Source of the DNA: Aquamicrobium sp. LC103
GTDB taxonomy: Bacteria; Pseudomonadota; Alphaproteobacteria; Rhizobiales; Rhizobiaceae
Assembly: GCF_001014615.2 (NCBI RefSeq)
Contig: NZ_LBCQ02000007.1
Span: 1-64,000 of the forward strand
Direction: 5' to 3'
Length of the DNA: 64,000 bases
Positions 36,582 through 46,174 of the stretch are shown piece by piece (the first letter of the stretch is position 1; every line of letters begins with the position of its first letter). Under the pieces are notes generated by a model, which was not told the DNA's origin, did not search any database, and was given only the letters and a program-made list of their open reading frames with translations. The position numbers and the translations under genes are program-made.

Positions 36582-37324
36582 TGCCGTTCAGGACCGAGGC
36601 GCTCTTCCGCGAGGACGCCTATCTGAAAAGCACCGAGGCGAGCGTCGTCGGCATCAACGATCGCGGCGGGATCATCCTCGACCGCACCGTCTTCTACGCG
36701 ACCTCCGGCGGCCAGCCGGGCGATGTCGGCGTCTTCCGCCGCGCCGGTGGCGAGGCCATTGCGGTCGCGGCGACCGTGACGGGTGAGACGAAGGACGAGA
36801 TCATCCACGTACCCGCCATGGGCGAGGCGCTGCCCGAAATCGGCGAGAAGCTGGCGCTCGAAATAGATTGGGAACGCCGGTTCAGGCTGATGCGCATGCA
36901 CACCGCCTGCCATCTGCTGACGGTCGTCTGTCCCTATCCGATCACCGGTGCGTCCGTGAGCGAGGATGACAGCCGCGTCGATTTCGACATACCCGATGCC
37001 GGCTTCGCCAAGGAGGAGGTGACCGAGCGGCTGATGGAGCTGGTCTCGGCAAATCATCCGGTCTTCACGCGCTGGATTTCGGACGACGAGCTTGCCGCCA
37101 ATCCCGGTCTGGTGAAATCGAAGAGCGTGCGTCCGCCGGTGGGCAACGGCCGCATCCGCCTCGTCTGCATCGGCGAGGAGGCGGCAGTGGACAGCCAGCC
37201 CTGCGGCGGCACCCATGTCGCGGCCACGGGGGAGGTGGGCGAGATTCATATCGGCAAGATCGAGAAGAAGGGTCGCGAAAATCGCCGCTTTCGCATACGC
37301 TTCGGCCAGATGCCCGCAAACTGA
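36578..37324 (+). CDS. Alanyl-tRNA editing protein, AlaX family
   Basis: A 248-residue freestanding editing domain that hydrolyses mischarged Ser- or Gly-tRNA(Ala). The zinc-binding pieces are MHTACHLL (His x3 His, about 106-113) and CGGTHVA (Cys and His, about 208-214). It has the N-terminal beta domain LDRTVFYATSGGQPGD, which marks the AlaX-M/L type. It overlaps cysK by ATGA and is followed after 11 bp by sseA, giving a three-gene sulfur/amino-acid unit. Confidence 0.9.
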   Translation: MMPFRTEALFREDAYLKSTEASVVGINDRGGIILDRTVFYATSGGQPGDVGVFRRAGGEAIAVAATVTGETKDEIIHVPAMGEALPEIGEKLALEIDWERRFRLMRMHTACHLLTVVCPYPITGASVSEDDSRVDFDIPDAGFAKEEVTERLMELVSANHPVFTRWISDDELAANPGLVKSKSVRPPVGNGRIRLVCIGEEAAVDSQPCGGTHVAATGEVGEIHIGKIEKKGRENRRFRIRFGQMPAN

Positions 37325-37335
37325 CTGGAAGTTCC

Positions 37336-38187
37336 ATGCCCGATCAAAGCCCTTATGTCGTCAGCCCCGACTGGCTGCAGGAAAAGCTGGGGACGCCGGG
37401 CCTCTCCATCGTCGACGGTTCCTGGTATCTGCCGGCGCAGAACCGCGATCCCAAGGCCGAATACGATGCCGCGCACATTCCGGGCGCGGTGTTCTTCGAC
37501 CAGGACGAGGTCGTCGATCCCGACGCCGAACTGCCGCACACCTTGCCGAAACCCGAGCTTTTCGCCCAATTCGCCGGTTCGATGGGGCTTACCGTCGACG
37601 ACACGATCGTCGTCTATGACGGCCCCGGAATGTTCAGCGGACCGCGCGTGTGGTGGATGTTCCGTGCCATGGGCGCGAAGAACGTCTTCATGCTCGACGG
37701 CGGTTTCGACCGCTGGAAGGCGGAAGGGCGGCCGGTGACCGATGAACCGACCAGGACCGCGCCGTCCTTCTTCGACGCGAAGTTCGACAAGGGGCGCGTC
37801 GCCAGCCTCGATCAGATGCGTGCGATCGTGGAGAACCGCGATAGTCAGATCGCCGATGCGCGGTCTCCGGGCCGCTTCGCCGGCGCTGATCCCGAGCCGC
37901 GTCCGGGCATACGCTCCGGCCACATGCCCGGGGCGAGGAACGTGCCCGTCGCCTCGCTTTCCAGGGGCGGAAAGCTGTTGCCGGTCAGTGAGTTGAAGAA
38001 GGTTTTTGAAAGCGCGGGCCTCGACCTCTCGAAGCCGGTCGTCACCTCCTGCGGGTCGGGCGTGACGGCGGCCGCGATCTCGCTGGCGCTCGCCTCGGTC
38101 GGACACGAGGACAATCGCCTCTACGACGGCTCGTGGACCGAGTGGGGCGGTCGCGACGATACCCCGGTCGTCACCGGCAAGGATTGA
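37336..38187 (+). CDS. sseA: 3-Mercaptopyruvate sulfurtransferase
   Basis: A 283-residue two-rhodanese-domain protein. The N-terminal inactive domain carries YDAAHIPGAVFFD, and the C-terminal domain has the catalytic loop SCGSGVTAAA (about 235-244), the CG[S/T]G[V/I]TA type that separates mercaptopyruvate sulfurtransferases from thiosulfate ones. It transfers sulfur from mercaptopyruvate, a cysteine breakdown product, which fits its place after cysK. Confidence 0.93.
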   Translation: MPDQSPYVVSPDWLQEKLGTPGLSIVDGSWYLPAQNRDPKAEYDAAHIPGAVFFDQDEVVDPDAELPHTLPKPELFAQFAGSMGLTVDDTIVVYDGPGMFSGPRVWWMFRAMGAKNVFMLDGGFDRWKAEGRPVTDEPTRTAPSFFDAKFDKGRVASLDQMRAIVENRDSQIADARSPGRFAGADPEPRPGIRSGHMPGARNVPVASLSRGGKLLPVSELKKVFESAGLDLSKPVVTSCGSGVTAAAISLALASVGHEDNRLYDGSWTEWGGRDDTPVVTGKD

Positions 38188-38188
38188 C

Positions 38189-38722
38189 ATGACCGCGCGT
38201 GGCGGCGGGCCTCTCACGGCCCGCATCACCCATCTCGAAATGCTCGCGCCGCCCGCCGCGCGTGTGCCGATGCCGCTTGGCCCCAGGCTCGCCGTGATGC
38301 GCGCCAGGGAAATGCCAGCGGCTTTCTACCGCTATCTCTATGAGCAGGTCGGCAAGCCCCATCACTGGCTGATGCGCCGCGACCTCGGCGAGGAGGCCCT
38401 GCTGGCGGAAATTCAGGCATCGACGACCGAAATCCAGGTGCTCTATGTCGAGGGCTCGCCGGCCGGCTTCTTCGAGCTCGACCTGAAACCCTTGCCGGAA
38501 CACGCGGAAATCCAATATTTCGGCCTGACGCCGGATTTCCAGGGCAGGGGGCTCGGCAGGTTCTTCCTGTCGGAGGCGATCTTCGCGGCATGGGCTTATC
38601 AGCCCGGCAAGGTGATCATCCATACCAACACGCTCGACAGTCCGCGCGCGCTGCAGCTCTATCAGCGCATGGGCTTCTCGCCCTACGCCTTCTCCGAGGA
38701 GAAGGTCGAGCCGTGGCGGTAG
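38189..38722 (+). CDS. GNAT-family N-acetyltransferase
   Basis: A 177-residue GCN5-type acetyltransferase. The acetyl-CoA motif is FGLTPDFQGRGLGRFFL (about 111-127, with the Q/RxxGxG/A core), followed by VIIHTNTLDSPRALQLYQRMGF near the C-terminus. Its ATG begins one base after the sseA stop, so it is likely translated with the cysK operon. Substrate unknown. Confidence 0.9.
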   Translation: MTARGGGPLTARITHLEMLAPPAARVPMPLGPRLAVMRAREMPAAFYRYLYEQVGKPHHWLMRRDLGEEALLAEIQASTTEIQVLYVEGSPAGFFELDLKPLPEHAEIQYFGLTPDFQGRGLGRFFLSEAIFAAWAYQPGKVIIHTNTLDSPRALQLYQRMGFSPYAFSEEKVEPWR

Positions 38723-38842
38723 GCCTTTCCTGTTTACCAATATGAACGGCGGCCGACGCGGCCGTTCAGCAATGTTTCAGCATGTTCCTGCCAGTTTCGT
38801 GGCGATCTCGATCCGCTACGAACCCGAAGGAAGGAACATCCC

Positions 38843-39397
38843 ATGAAGCGCAGAACATTGCTCGCCGGATTGATCGCGGCGGCAGCCATGCCGGCCGCGG
38901 CGCTCGCCCAGGCGACGACGCCGTCGGAGAACCAGATCATGCGTCAGCTGGAGGCGGCGCCCCGCAGGCGCGTGCGGCCCGAGGAGCGCGTCACCGTCCA
39001 GGAGTTCAAGCGCCGGCCGGAACTGCGCCGCGCCGCACCGTCGATCGAAATCCAATCGATCAATTTCGAGTTCGGCTCGGCCGAGATATCGCGCTCGCAA
39101 TACGGCAAGGTCGAGCAGATCGCCCGTGCCCTCGAACGCATCCTCTCGCGCCGGCGCAACGTGCGGGTCCTCATCGAAGGACATACGGACGCGGTCGGTT
39201 CGGCCTATTCGAACCAGATACTCTCCGAGCGTCGCGCCGGATCGCTCAAGCGGGTTCTCGTACGCCATTTCGGCATCCCGGCGCGGGCGCTGGAGACCGT
39301 CGGCTACGGCGAGGAGTTTCTGTTGGTGCCGACGCAGAACGAGAATTGGGAGAACCGCCGGGTGACCTTGCGCCGCATCGACGATTTCGTCCGCTGA
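38843..39397 (+). CDS. OmpA-family peptidoglycan-associated protein
   Basis: A 184-residue periplasmic protein. Residues 1-24 are a signal peptide ending ALAQA. The OmpA_C-like domain (about 70-184) has INFEFGSAEISRSQYGKVEQ, the diaminopimelate-binding VLIEGHTDAVGSAYSNQ, LSERRAGSLKRVL and ENWENRRVTL. No beta barrel or lipobox is present, so it may be a soluble or partner-bound peptidoglycan binder. A strong AAGGAAGGA site precedes ATG. Monocistronic. Confidence 0.9.
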   Translation: MKRRTLLAGLIAAAAMPAAALAQATTPSENQIMRQLEAAPRRRVRPEERVTVQEFKRRPELRRAAPSIEIQSINFEFGSAEISRSQYGKVEQIARALERILSRRRNVRVLIEGHTDAVGSAYSNQILSERRAGSLKRVLVRHFGIPARALETVGYGEEFLLVPTQNENWENRRVTLRRIDDFVR

Positions 39398-39522
39398 CAT
39401 CCGGTCTGGAAGCCAATATCGCCCGCCCGGATGACGGGCGGGCGGTAAGGCAGGTTTCGGGTGGCGAAGGGCGACGAGCAGGGTCAATCTCGCGGCATCG
39501 CTTCTCACCATGAGGAAACACC

Positions 39523-39996
39523 ATGTCGCTGTTTCGTTTCATCGCCATTCCAACGCATGAAGCGCGCGCCTATCGGCGCGGCGAAGCCGATGCCTACGGA
39601 ATGAAACCGGAAAGGAAAACGTCCGACGGTTCGGGCGTGCCGTGCCGCCACTGCCTGCGCAACGTGGCCGCCGGCGAGGACTATCTCGTCCTCGCCTACC
39701 GGCCTTTCCCCGCGCTGCAGCCTTATGCGGAAACCGGGCCGATCTTCCTGCACGCGCGGGAATGCGACCGCGCCACGGAAACCGACGTGCTGCCGCCGAT
39801 GTTCCGCGCCACGCCCGACTACATTCTGCGGGGCTACAGCGCCGAGGATCGTATCGTCTATGGTACCGGCGGGGTCGTTCCGACGCACCTTATCTGCGGT
39901 CGCGCGCATGAACTCCTCGAACGCGAGGACGTGGCCTATGTCCACATGCGCTCCGCCCGCAACAATTGCTACCAGCTCAGGATCGAGCGGGCGTAA
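39523..39996 (+). CDS. DUF1203 protein
   Basis: A 157-residue protein of the DUF1203 family. It has the family's CRHCLRNVAAGEDYLVLAYR block (about 41-60, with a Cys-x-x-Cys), PIFLHARECDR and the C-terminal VAYVHMRSARNNCYQL. The conserved Cys and His residues suggest metal or thiol chemistry, but no function is known. A GAGGAAAC site precedes ATG. It stands alone between the OmpA-like and ald genes. Confidence 0.82.
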   Translation: MSLFRFIAIPTHEARAYRRGEADAYGMKPERKTSDGSGVPCRHCLRNVAAGEDYLVLAYRPFPALQPYAETGPIFLHARECDRATETDVLPPMFRATPDYILRGYSAEDRIVYGTGGVVPTHLICGRAHELLEREDVAYVHMRSARNNCYQLRIERA

Positions 39997-40068
39997 AGGC
40001 AATCACCGATGCGACATCAAGCGCTCGCTCGAAAGGACGGGCGGCCCACTTAGATGCGTCCCAGCCAT

Positions 40069-40101
40069 GAAAAAGCCCGCCGGCGGTGCAGGCCGGCGGG
40101 C
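40069..40101 (-). terminator. Terminator of ald
   Basis: On the minus strand GCCCGCCGGC, a loop of about 7 nt, GCCGGCGGGC and TTTTTCATGG form a rho-independent terminator, 41 bp past the ald stop. Confidence 0.88.
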
Positions 40102-40141
40102 AGGGGAGCCCGCGCGGAGGAGTGCGCGGGAGGTAACTCGA

Positions 40142-41257
40142 TCAGGCGGCAAGCACGGCCTTGGGCTCGACCATGTCGTAGCCGAGCGCTTCGGCGACGG
40201 CGGCGTTGGTGATGCGGCCCTTGTGGACGTTGAGGCCGTTGCGCAGATGCAAATCGTCGACCAGCGCCTTCAGGCCCTTGTTCGCAAGCTGGAGCCCGTA
40301 ATGCAGCGTCGCATTGTTGAGCGCCTGCGCCGAGGTGACGGGAACCGCGCCCGGCATGTTGGCGACACAATAGTGGATGATGCCGTCGACCTCGTAGGTC
40401 GGCTCGGCATGGGTGGTCGGGTGCGAGGTCTCGAAGCAGCCGCCCTGGTCGATGGCGACATCGACGAGCACGGACGCCTTCTTCATGCCGGAAAGCATTT
40501 CGCGCGAGACCAGCTTCGGGGCAGCCGCGCCCGGAATGAGCACCGCGCCGACCACGATGTCGGCCGAGAAGCACTCGTCCTCGAGCGCCTCGACCGTCGA
40601 ATAGCGCGTATGGACGCGGCCGTTGAAGATGTCGTCGAGCTGGCGCAGGCGCGGGATCGAACGGTCGATGATGGTGACGTCGGCGCCCAGGCCAACCGCC
40701 ATCTTCGCCGCGTTGAGGCCGACGACGCCGCCGCCGATGACCGCCACCTTGCCCGGCAGCACGCCCGGCACGCCGCCGAGCAGCACGCCGCGTCCGCCAT
40801 TGGCCTTCTGCAGCGCGGTCGCGCCGGCCTGGATGGCGAGGCGCCCGGCCACTTCCGACATCGGCGCAAGCAGCGGCAGGCCGCCACGGTCGTCCGTCAC
40901 CGTCTCGTAGGCCACGGCGGTAACGCCGGAGGCGAGCAGGCCCTTGGTCTGCTCCGGGTCGGGCGCGAGGTGGAGGTAGGTGTAGAGGATCTGGTTCTCG
41001 CGCAACTGAGCCCATTCGCCCGGCTGCGGTTCCTTCACCTTCACGATCATGTCGGATTTGGCGAAGACCTCCTCGGCCGTCTTGGCGATCTTGGCGCCGG
41101 CCGCCATATAGGCGGCGTCATCCGCGCCGATGCCCGCGCCCGCGCCGCTCTCGACCAGCACGTCGTGGCCGTGGGTGACGTATTCGCGCACCGATCCGGG
41201 CGTCAGCCCGACGCGATACTCGTGATTCTTGATTTCCTTCGGACAACCGACACGCAT
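40142..41257 (-). CDS. ald: Alanine dehydrogenase
   Basis: A 371-residue NAD-dependent enzyme interconverting alanine with pyruvate and ammonia. It has the N-terminal [20 protein letters not shown], catalytic Lys in [20 protein letters not shown], the NAD-binding [17 protein letters not shown] (about 168-184) and DVAIDQGGC. Length is standard. It diverges from an Lrp/AsnC regulator across 154 bp containing two dyad elements, the usual AldR-ald arrangement. Confidence 0.95.
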   Translation of the reverse strand: MRVGCPKEIKNHEYRVGLTPGSVREYVTHGHDVLVESGAGAGIGADDAAYMAAGAKIAKTAEEVFAKSDMIVKVKEPQPGEWAQLRENQILYTYLHLAPDPEQTKGLLASGVTAVAYETVTDDRGGLPLLAPMSEVAGRLAIQAGATALQKANGGRGVLLGGVPGVLPGKVAVIGGGVVGLNAAKMAVGLGADVTIIDRSIPRLRQLDDIFNGRVHTRYSTVEALEDECFSADIVVGAVLIPGAAAPKLVSREMLSGMKKASVLVDVAIDQGGCFETSHPTTHAEPTYEVDGIIHYCVANMPGAVPVTSAQALNNATLHYGLQLANKGLKALVDDLHLRNGLNVHKGRITNAAVAEALGYDMVEPKAVLAA

Positions 41258-41278
41258 TCCTTGCCTCCGCGCTCTGGA

Positions 41279-41300
41279 TTTTATCGTTGTGTCAATAAAA
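41279..41300. promoter_or_regulatory. Candidate Lrp operator near ald
   Basis: TTTTAT and ATAAAA face each other across 10 bp, an A/T-rich dyad 22 bp upstream of the ald start. Lrp-family proteins favour A/T-rich dyads; the assignment rests on position. Confidence 0.4.
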
Positions 41301-41388
41301 CGGATTAGAGCACGAATCGCTGCGCAGGTGTTTGCTTAGGCGGTTGCCGAATGCGGCCGATTTCGTTATTTCTTCGGAAAAGAATAGC

Positions 41389-41402
41389 TTCCTTCGAAGG
41401 AA
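41389..41402. promoter_or_regulatory. Perfect 14-bp palindrome before the Lrp gene
   Basis: TTCCTTCGAAGGAA is a perfect dyad ending 9 bp before the regulator's ATG. It could be an autoregulatory site, and it also covers the ribosome site (GAAGGAA). Confidence 0.45.
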
Positions 41403-41411
41403 ATACGACAA

Positions 41412-41879
41412 ATGGCCTTGGACAGGATCGATATCGCCATTCTGGAAGCTCTCCAGAAGGACGGGCGAACCACCAATGCGGCACTTGCCGAGAAGGTGGG
41501 GCTGTCGCAGTCTGCCTGCTCGCGCCGGCTCGACATATTGGAAAAGTCGGGCGTCATCAAAGGCTACCACGCCCGGCTTTCCAATGCCGCGCTCGGCCAC
41601 AAGATGACGGTGATCGTCCATATTTCCCTGTCTGGCCAGTTCGAAAAGACGCTTTCCGATTTCGAGGCCGCGGTGAAGCGCTGTCCGAACGTCCTGTCCT
41701 GCCATCTGATGTCGGGCGAGTATGATTATATCCTGCGCATCGCGGCGAAGGACCTGGAGGACTACGAGCACATCCACCGCGACTGGCTGACCGCGATGCC
41801 GCATGTCGTCAAGATCAACTCCTCCTTCGCGCTGCGCGAGGTGATCGACCGGCCGAATGTAGGGATGATGGGCGAATAG
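41412..41879 (+). CDS. Lrp/AsnC-family transcription regulator
   Basis: A 155-residue regulator. The N-terminal helix-turn-helix (about 1-60, LDRIDIAILEALQKDGRTTN with LSQSACSRRLDILEKSGVI) is followed by the RAM ligand domain (about 65-150) with the ILRIAAKDLEDYEHI segment. It is divergent from ald, so an alanine-responsive activator of ald (AldR type) is the best reading. Octameric DNA wrapping is known for the family. Confidence 0.92.
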   Translation: MALDRIDIAILEALQKDGRTTNAALAEKVGLSQSACSRRLDILEKSGVIKGYHARLSNAALGHKMTVIVHISLSGQFEKTLSDFEAAVKRCPNVLSCHLMSGEYDYILRIAAKDLEDYEHIHRDWLTAMPHVVKINSSFALREVIDRPNVGMMGE

Positions 41880-41968
41880 GCGGCGGCTGCCAGGGTGCTC
41901 CGCTTCGCGGCCTGTTTCCGTCCCATTAATGCATTGCGTCCTTCGTCGTTTCGCCATAAGCCGGGATC

Positions 41969-43252
41969 ATGCAACCTGCCCAAGATGCTCATCATGTCGT
42001 TATCGTGGGTGCCGGTTTCGGTGGGCTGGAGGTCGCGCGTGGCCTCGCCGGCGCGCCGGTCCGCATAACGATCGTCGATCGGCGCAATCATCATCTGTTC
42101 CAGCCGCTGCTCTACCAGGTCGCAACCACGACGCTTGCGACCTCCGAGATCGCCTGGCCGACGCGGCATCTTTTGCGCAACCGCCGCGACGTCACCACGC
42201 TTCTCGGCAAGGTGGTCGGCGTCGACCGCGCTGCCAAGCGCGTGCTGTTGGAGGATGGCGGCGCGCTTGCCTACGACACGCTGGTGGTGGCGACGGGGGC
42301 ACGCCACGCCTATTTCGGCCATGACGAATGGGAGCCTTACGCACCGGGGCTGAAGACGCTGGAGGACGCGACGACGATCCGCCGGCGCATCCTGCTCGCG
42401 TTTGAGAAGGCGGAGCGGGAAAGCGATCCGGAGCGCCGGCGCGCGCTCCTGACCTTCGTGATCATCGGCGGCGGGCCGACCGGCGTCGAGCTTGCCGGCA
42501 CGATCGCCGAGCTCGCTCACGACACTTTACGGGGCGAGTTCCGCAACATCGACACGCGCGAGGCGCGCGTGGTGCTGGTCGAGGCGGGCGATCGCGTCCT
42601 TTCCAGCTTCGTGCCGGAGCAGTCGGACTATGCCCTCCGCGCGCTGAGACGTCTCGGCGTCGAGGTGGAACTCGGCACGCCGGTTTCCGAATGCAATGCC
42701 GACGGCGTCGTCTTCGGCGACCGGCATCTGCCCGCCAAGACCATCATCTGGGCGGCCGGCGTCGCTGCTTCTCCCGCCGCCGAATGGCTGGAGACGGCAG
42801 CCGACCGTGCCGGCCGGGTAATGGTCGAACCGGACCTGACGGTGGCCGGCGAGCCGGAAATCTTCGCCATCGGCGACACCGCGCATGTCGCGACGCCGGA
42901 CGGCAAGTTCGTGCCGGGCGTCGCCCCCGCCGCCAAGCAGCAGGGCCGGCATGTCGCGGCCACCATCAAGGCCAGGTTGAAGGGCGACGCCACGGCGCGC
43001 CCGTTCCGCTACAGGAACGACGGCAACCTCGCGACGATCGGAAAGCGCGCGGCCGTCATCGATTTCGGCTGGATCAAGCTGACCGGACGCCTCGCCTGGT
43101 GGCTTTGGGGTCTCGCTCACATCTACTTCCTGATCGGCCTTCGCAACCGGCTGACGGTCGCCCTGAGCTGGTTGTGGATCTACACGACCGGCCAGCGCAG
43201 CGCCCGCCTGATCACCCAGGGCGACGAGCGGACAGAGGCGCGGCGGCGATAG
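41969..43252 (+). CDS. ndh: Type II NADH dehydrogenase (NDH-2)
   Basis: A 427-residue non-proton-pumping NADH:quinone oxidoreductase on the cytoplasmic side of the membrane. It has the FAD motif VIVGAGFGGLEVARGL near residue 11, the NADH motif FVIIGGGPTGVELAGTIAE (about 157-175), and FAIGDTAHV near residue 310. The C-terminal hydrophobic/amphipathic helix LIGLRNRLTVALSWLWIYTT anchors it to the membrane. There is no adjacent partner. Confidence 0.92.
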   Translation: MQPAQDAHHVVIVGAGFGGLEVARGLAGAPVRITIVDRRNHHLFQPLLYQVATTTLATSEIAWPTRHLLRNRRDVTTLLGKVVGVDRAAKRVLLEDGGALAYDTLVVATGARHAYFGHDEWEPYAPGLKTLEDATTIRRRILLAFEKAERESDPERRRALLTFVIIGGGPTGVELAGTIAELAHDTLRGEFRNIDTREARVVLVEAGDRVLSSFVPEQSDYALRALRRLGVEVELGTPVSECNADGVVFGDRHLPAKTIIWAAGVAASPAAEWLETAADRAGRVMVEPDLTVAGEPEIFAIGDTAHVATPDGKFVPGVAPAAKQQGRHVAATIKARLKGDATARPFRYRNDGNLATIGKRAAVIDFGWIKLTGRLAWWLWGLAHIYFLIGLRNRLTVALSWLWIYTTGQRSARLITQGDERTEARRR

Positions 43253-43382
43253 TTTTCGCCCCGGCCTTGGCCGGTGAATTGTCACTCGCCGGTCATCTAT
43301 TCCTGCTGGACTTGCGCGGATTTCGGCGCAAAGCTCGTTCCTTCGGGACCGTTTCAGAGTTCCATCCAGCGGGGAGACCACA

Positions 43383-45362
43383 ATGACCGAACTGCTTCAG
43401 TCCTTGTCGCGGCGCTCGTTCCTGGCAGGCTCGGCCGCCGCCGGCGCCCTCATCATGCTGCATCCGTTTTCGGCGCGCGCGCAGGCGAACCAGGCGCATC
43501 TGCGCATCATGGAAACGACCGACATCCATGTGAACCTGCTGCCCTACGACTACTACGCCGACAAATCCAACGACACGATGGGCCTGTCTCGCACCGCCTC
43601 GCTGATCGACGCGGTGCGCAAGGAGGCCACCAACTCCATGTTGGTCGACAATGGCGACTTCCTGCAGGGCAGCCCGATGGGCGACTACATCGCCTATGAA
43701 AAGGGCATGAAGGAGGGCGACGTCCATCCGATCATGAAGGGCATGAACGTGCTCGGCTACGACTGTTCGACGCTGGGCAATCACGAGTTCAATTACGGAC
43801 TGTCCTTCATGGACAAGGTGCTGGCGGGCGCGGACTTCCCCTTCGTCTGCGCCAATCTGGTGCGCGGAACCGAGCTGGCGGCAAACCCGCGCGACGACAA
43901 GCTCTACCTCGAGCCCTACGCGATCCTCGACCGCAAGGTGAAGGACGGCGCCGGCGCGGAGCACCTGATCAGGATCGGCATCATCGGCTTCGTGCCGCCG
44001 CAGGTCATGATCTGGGACGCGAAGAACCTCACCGGCAATGTGGCGACCCGCGACATCGTCGAGGCGGCGAGGGCCTGGGTGCCGCAGATGAAGGAGGAGG
44101 GCGCCGACATCGTGATCGCGCTCTCGCATTCGGGCATCGACGTCAAGCATGGCGAGATGATGGAGAACGCCTCCTTCTTCCTGGCGGGCATCGAGGGGAT
44201 AGACGCCGTCTTCACCGGCCACCAGCACCTCGTCTTTCCCGGACCGAAGGATTTCCACGGGCTGGAGGGTGTCGATGCCGAAAAGGGCACGCTGCAGGGT
44301 ACGCCCGCGGTGATGGGCGGCTTCTGGGGGTCCCATATGGGGCTGATCGACCTGCTGCTCGAGCGCGACGGGAATGCCTGGAAGGTGGTTTCGGCGACCT
44401 CCGAGGCGCGGCCCATCTTCGAGCGCGTCGACAACAAGAACCAGCCGAAGGTCGCGGACGACCCGCGCATCGTCGACGCGCTCAAGGAAGATCACGAGGC
44501 GACGCTGGCCTATGTCCGACGGCCGGTCGGCAAGACCTCCGCGCCGCTTTATTCCTATTTCGCGCTGGTGGCCGACGACCCGTCGGTGCAGATCGTCAGC
44601 CAGGCGCAGACCTGGTATATCGAGGACCTTCTCAAGGAGACGGAGTGGAAGGACCTGCCGGTGCTCTCGGCAGCCGCGCCCTTCAAGTCGGGCGGCCGCG
44701 GCGGTCCGGACTACTACACGGACGTGCCGGCCGGAGACATCGCGATCAGGAACGTCGCCGACCTCTATCTCTATCCGAACACGGTGCGCGCCGTCGTCAT
44801 CACCGGCGCGCAGGTGAAGGAGTGGCTGGAAATGTCGGCCGGCATCTTCAACCAGGTCGAGAAGGGCAAGGCCGACCAGCCATTGCTCAATCCCGACTTC
44901 CCATCCTACAATTTCGACGTGATCGACGGGGTGACCTACAAGATCGACCTGTCGCAGCCACCGAAATACACGACGAAGGGCGACGTCGCCAATGCGGAGG
45001 CGAGCCGCATCGTCGACCTGATGTTCGACGGCAAGCCGATCGATGCGGAAGCGAAATTCGTCGTCGCCACCAACAATTACCGTGCCGGTGGTGGCGGCAA
45101 TTTCCCGGAGATCGACGAATCGAAAGTCGTGTTCGAGGCGCCCGACACCAACCGCGACGTCATCGTGCGCTATATCGTCGAGCAGGGAACGATCAATCCA
45201 TCGGCCGACGCGAACTGGAACTTCGCTCCGGTCGAGGGTGCGACCGTGATCTTCGAAACCGGACCGAAGGCCAGGCAGTTCATCGCCGAGGTGGAGGGCG
45301 TGAAGATCGAGGAAGCGGGCGAGGGCGAGGCGGGTTTTGCCCGCTACCGGATCACGCTGTAG
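43383..45362 (+). CDS. cpdB: 2',3'-cyclic-nucleotide 2'-phosphodiesterase/3'-nucleotidase
   Basis: A 659-residue periplasmic enzyme that scavenges nucleotides. A Tat-type signal ([15 protein letters not shown], then SARAQA) begins at residue 9. The calcineurin-like metallophosphatase domain has [29 protein letters not shown] and GHQH. The C-terminal 5'-nucleotidase domain (about 370-659) has [12 protein letters not shown], the substrate loop. A GGGGAG site precedes the ATG. The Tat signal implies cofactor loading before export. Confidence 0.92.
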   Translation: MTELLQSLSRRSFLAGSAAAGALIMLHPFSARAQANQAHLRIMETTDIHVNLLPYDYYADKSNDTMGLSRTASLIDAVRKEATNSMLVDNGDFLQGSPMGDYIAYEKGMKEGDVHPIMKGMNVLGYDCSTLGNHEFNYGLSFMDKVLAGADFPFVCANLVRGTELAANPRDDKLYLEPYAILDRKVKDGAGAEHLIRIGIIGFVPPQVMIWDAKNLTGNVATRDIVEAARAWVPQMKEEGADIVIALSHSGIDVKHGEMMENASFFLAGIEGIDAVFTGHQHLVFPGPKDFHGLEGVDAEKGTLQGTPAVMGGFWGSHMGLIDLLLERDGNAWKVVSATSEARPIFERVDNKNQPKVADDPRIVDALKEDHEATLAYVRRPVGKTSAPLYSYFALVADDPSVQIVSQAQTWYIEDLLKETEWKDLPVLSAAAPFKSGGRGGPDYYTDVPAGDIAIRNVADLYLYPNTVRAVVITGAQVKEWLEMSAGIFNQVEKGKADQPLLNPDFPSYNFDVIDGVTYKIDLSQPPKYTTKGDVANAEASRIVDLMFDGKPIDAEAKFVVATNNYRAGGGGNFPEIDESKVVFEAPDTNRDVIVRYIVEQGTINPSADANWNFAPVEGATVIFETGPKARQFIAEVEGVKIEEAGEGEAGFARYRITL

Positions 45363-45417
45363 CCATCTTGCGGGACTTGGAAGCGCGCGCCATCATGGCG
45401 GCCGGAGGGAGGCCGTC

Positions 45418-46161
45418 ATGATTGATTCCGGTGTCTTGGTCGCGGTCGGCCTCACATTCCTGCTCGCCGGGATGGTGAAGGGCGTGATCGGGCTCGGTTT
45501 GCCCACGGTCAGCCTGGCGCTGCTGACGGCGACGCTGGGCCTGCCACAGGCCATGGCGCTGCTGCTGGTGCCGTCCTTCGCCACCAATCTCTGGCAGGCG
45601 CTCTCGGGCGGCAACGGCAGAACGATCCTGCGCCGGCTGTGGCCCTTCCTGGTGATGGCGACGGTGACGGTCTGGGTGGGCGCGCTCGCGCTCACCCGCG
45701 CCGATCCGGCACTGCTTTCCGGGCTGCTCGGGGTGCTGCTGGTGGTCTATTCGGCAATCAATCTCGCCGGCGCCCGCGTCACCGTGCCGGCCGCGCACGA
45801 GGCCTGGCTGGGGCCGGTTTTCGGCGCCACCAACGGCGTGCTCACGGGAATGACCGGCTCGTTCGTGGTTCCCGGCGTCATGTATCTGCAGGCGATCGGC
45901 CTGCCACGCGACATGCTCGTCCAGGCGATGGGCATACTCTTCACGCTGTCGACCGCCGCGCTTGCGCTTGCGCTGGGTGGCAGCGGGCTGCTGAATGCCG
46001 AACTCGGCACGCTTTCGGCCGCTGCGCTGGCACCGGCGCTCGCCGGCATGGTGCTGGGGCAGAAAATCCGCGGCCGGCTTTCCGAAACGGCGTTCAGGCG
46101 GGTGCTCTTTGTCGGGCTCTTCATTCTCGGTCTCTACCTGACGGCCGACCTGTTCGGGTGA
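45418..46161 (+). CDS. TauE/SafE-family sulfite exporter-like protein
   Basis: A 247-residue membrane protein with about eight hydrophobic segments. The two repeated halves each have the family's small-residue motif (MVKGVIGLGLPTVSLALL near residue 18 and VFGATNGVLTGMTGSFVVPG near residue 140). An AGGGAGG site precedes ATG 45418. It lies 55 bp after cpdB and may be on the same transcript. Members export sulfite or sulfonate-derived anions; the substrate here is unknown. Confidence 0.88.
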   Translation: MIDSGVLVAVGLTFLLAGMVKGVIGLGLPTVSLALLTATLGLPQAMALLLVPSFATNLWQALSGGNGRTILRRLWPFLVMATVTVWVGALALTRADPALLSGLLGVLLVVYSAINLAGARVTVPAAHEAWLGPVFGATNGVLTGMTGSFVVPGVMYLQAIGLPRDMLVQAMGILFTLSTAALALALGGSGLLNAELGTLSAAALAPALAGMVLGQKIRGRLSETAFRRVLFVGLFILGLYLTADLFG

Positions 46162-46174
46162 TGCGGTCGCCCTG

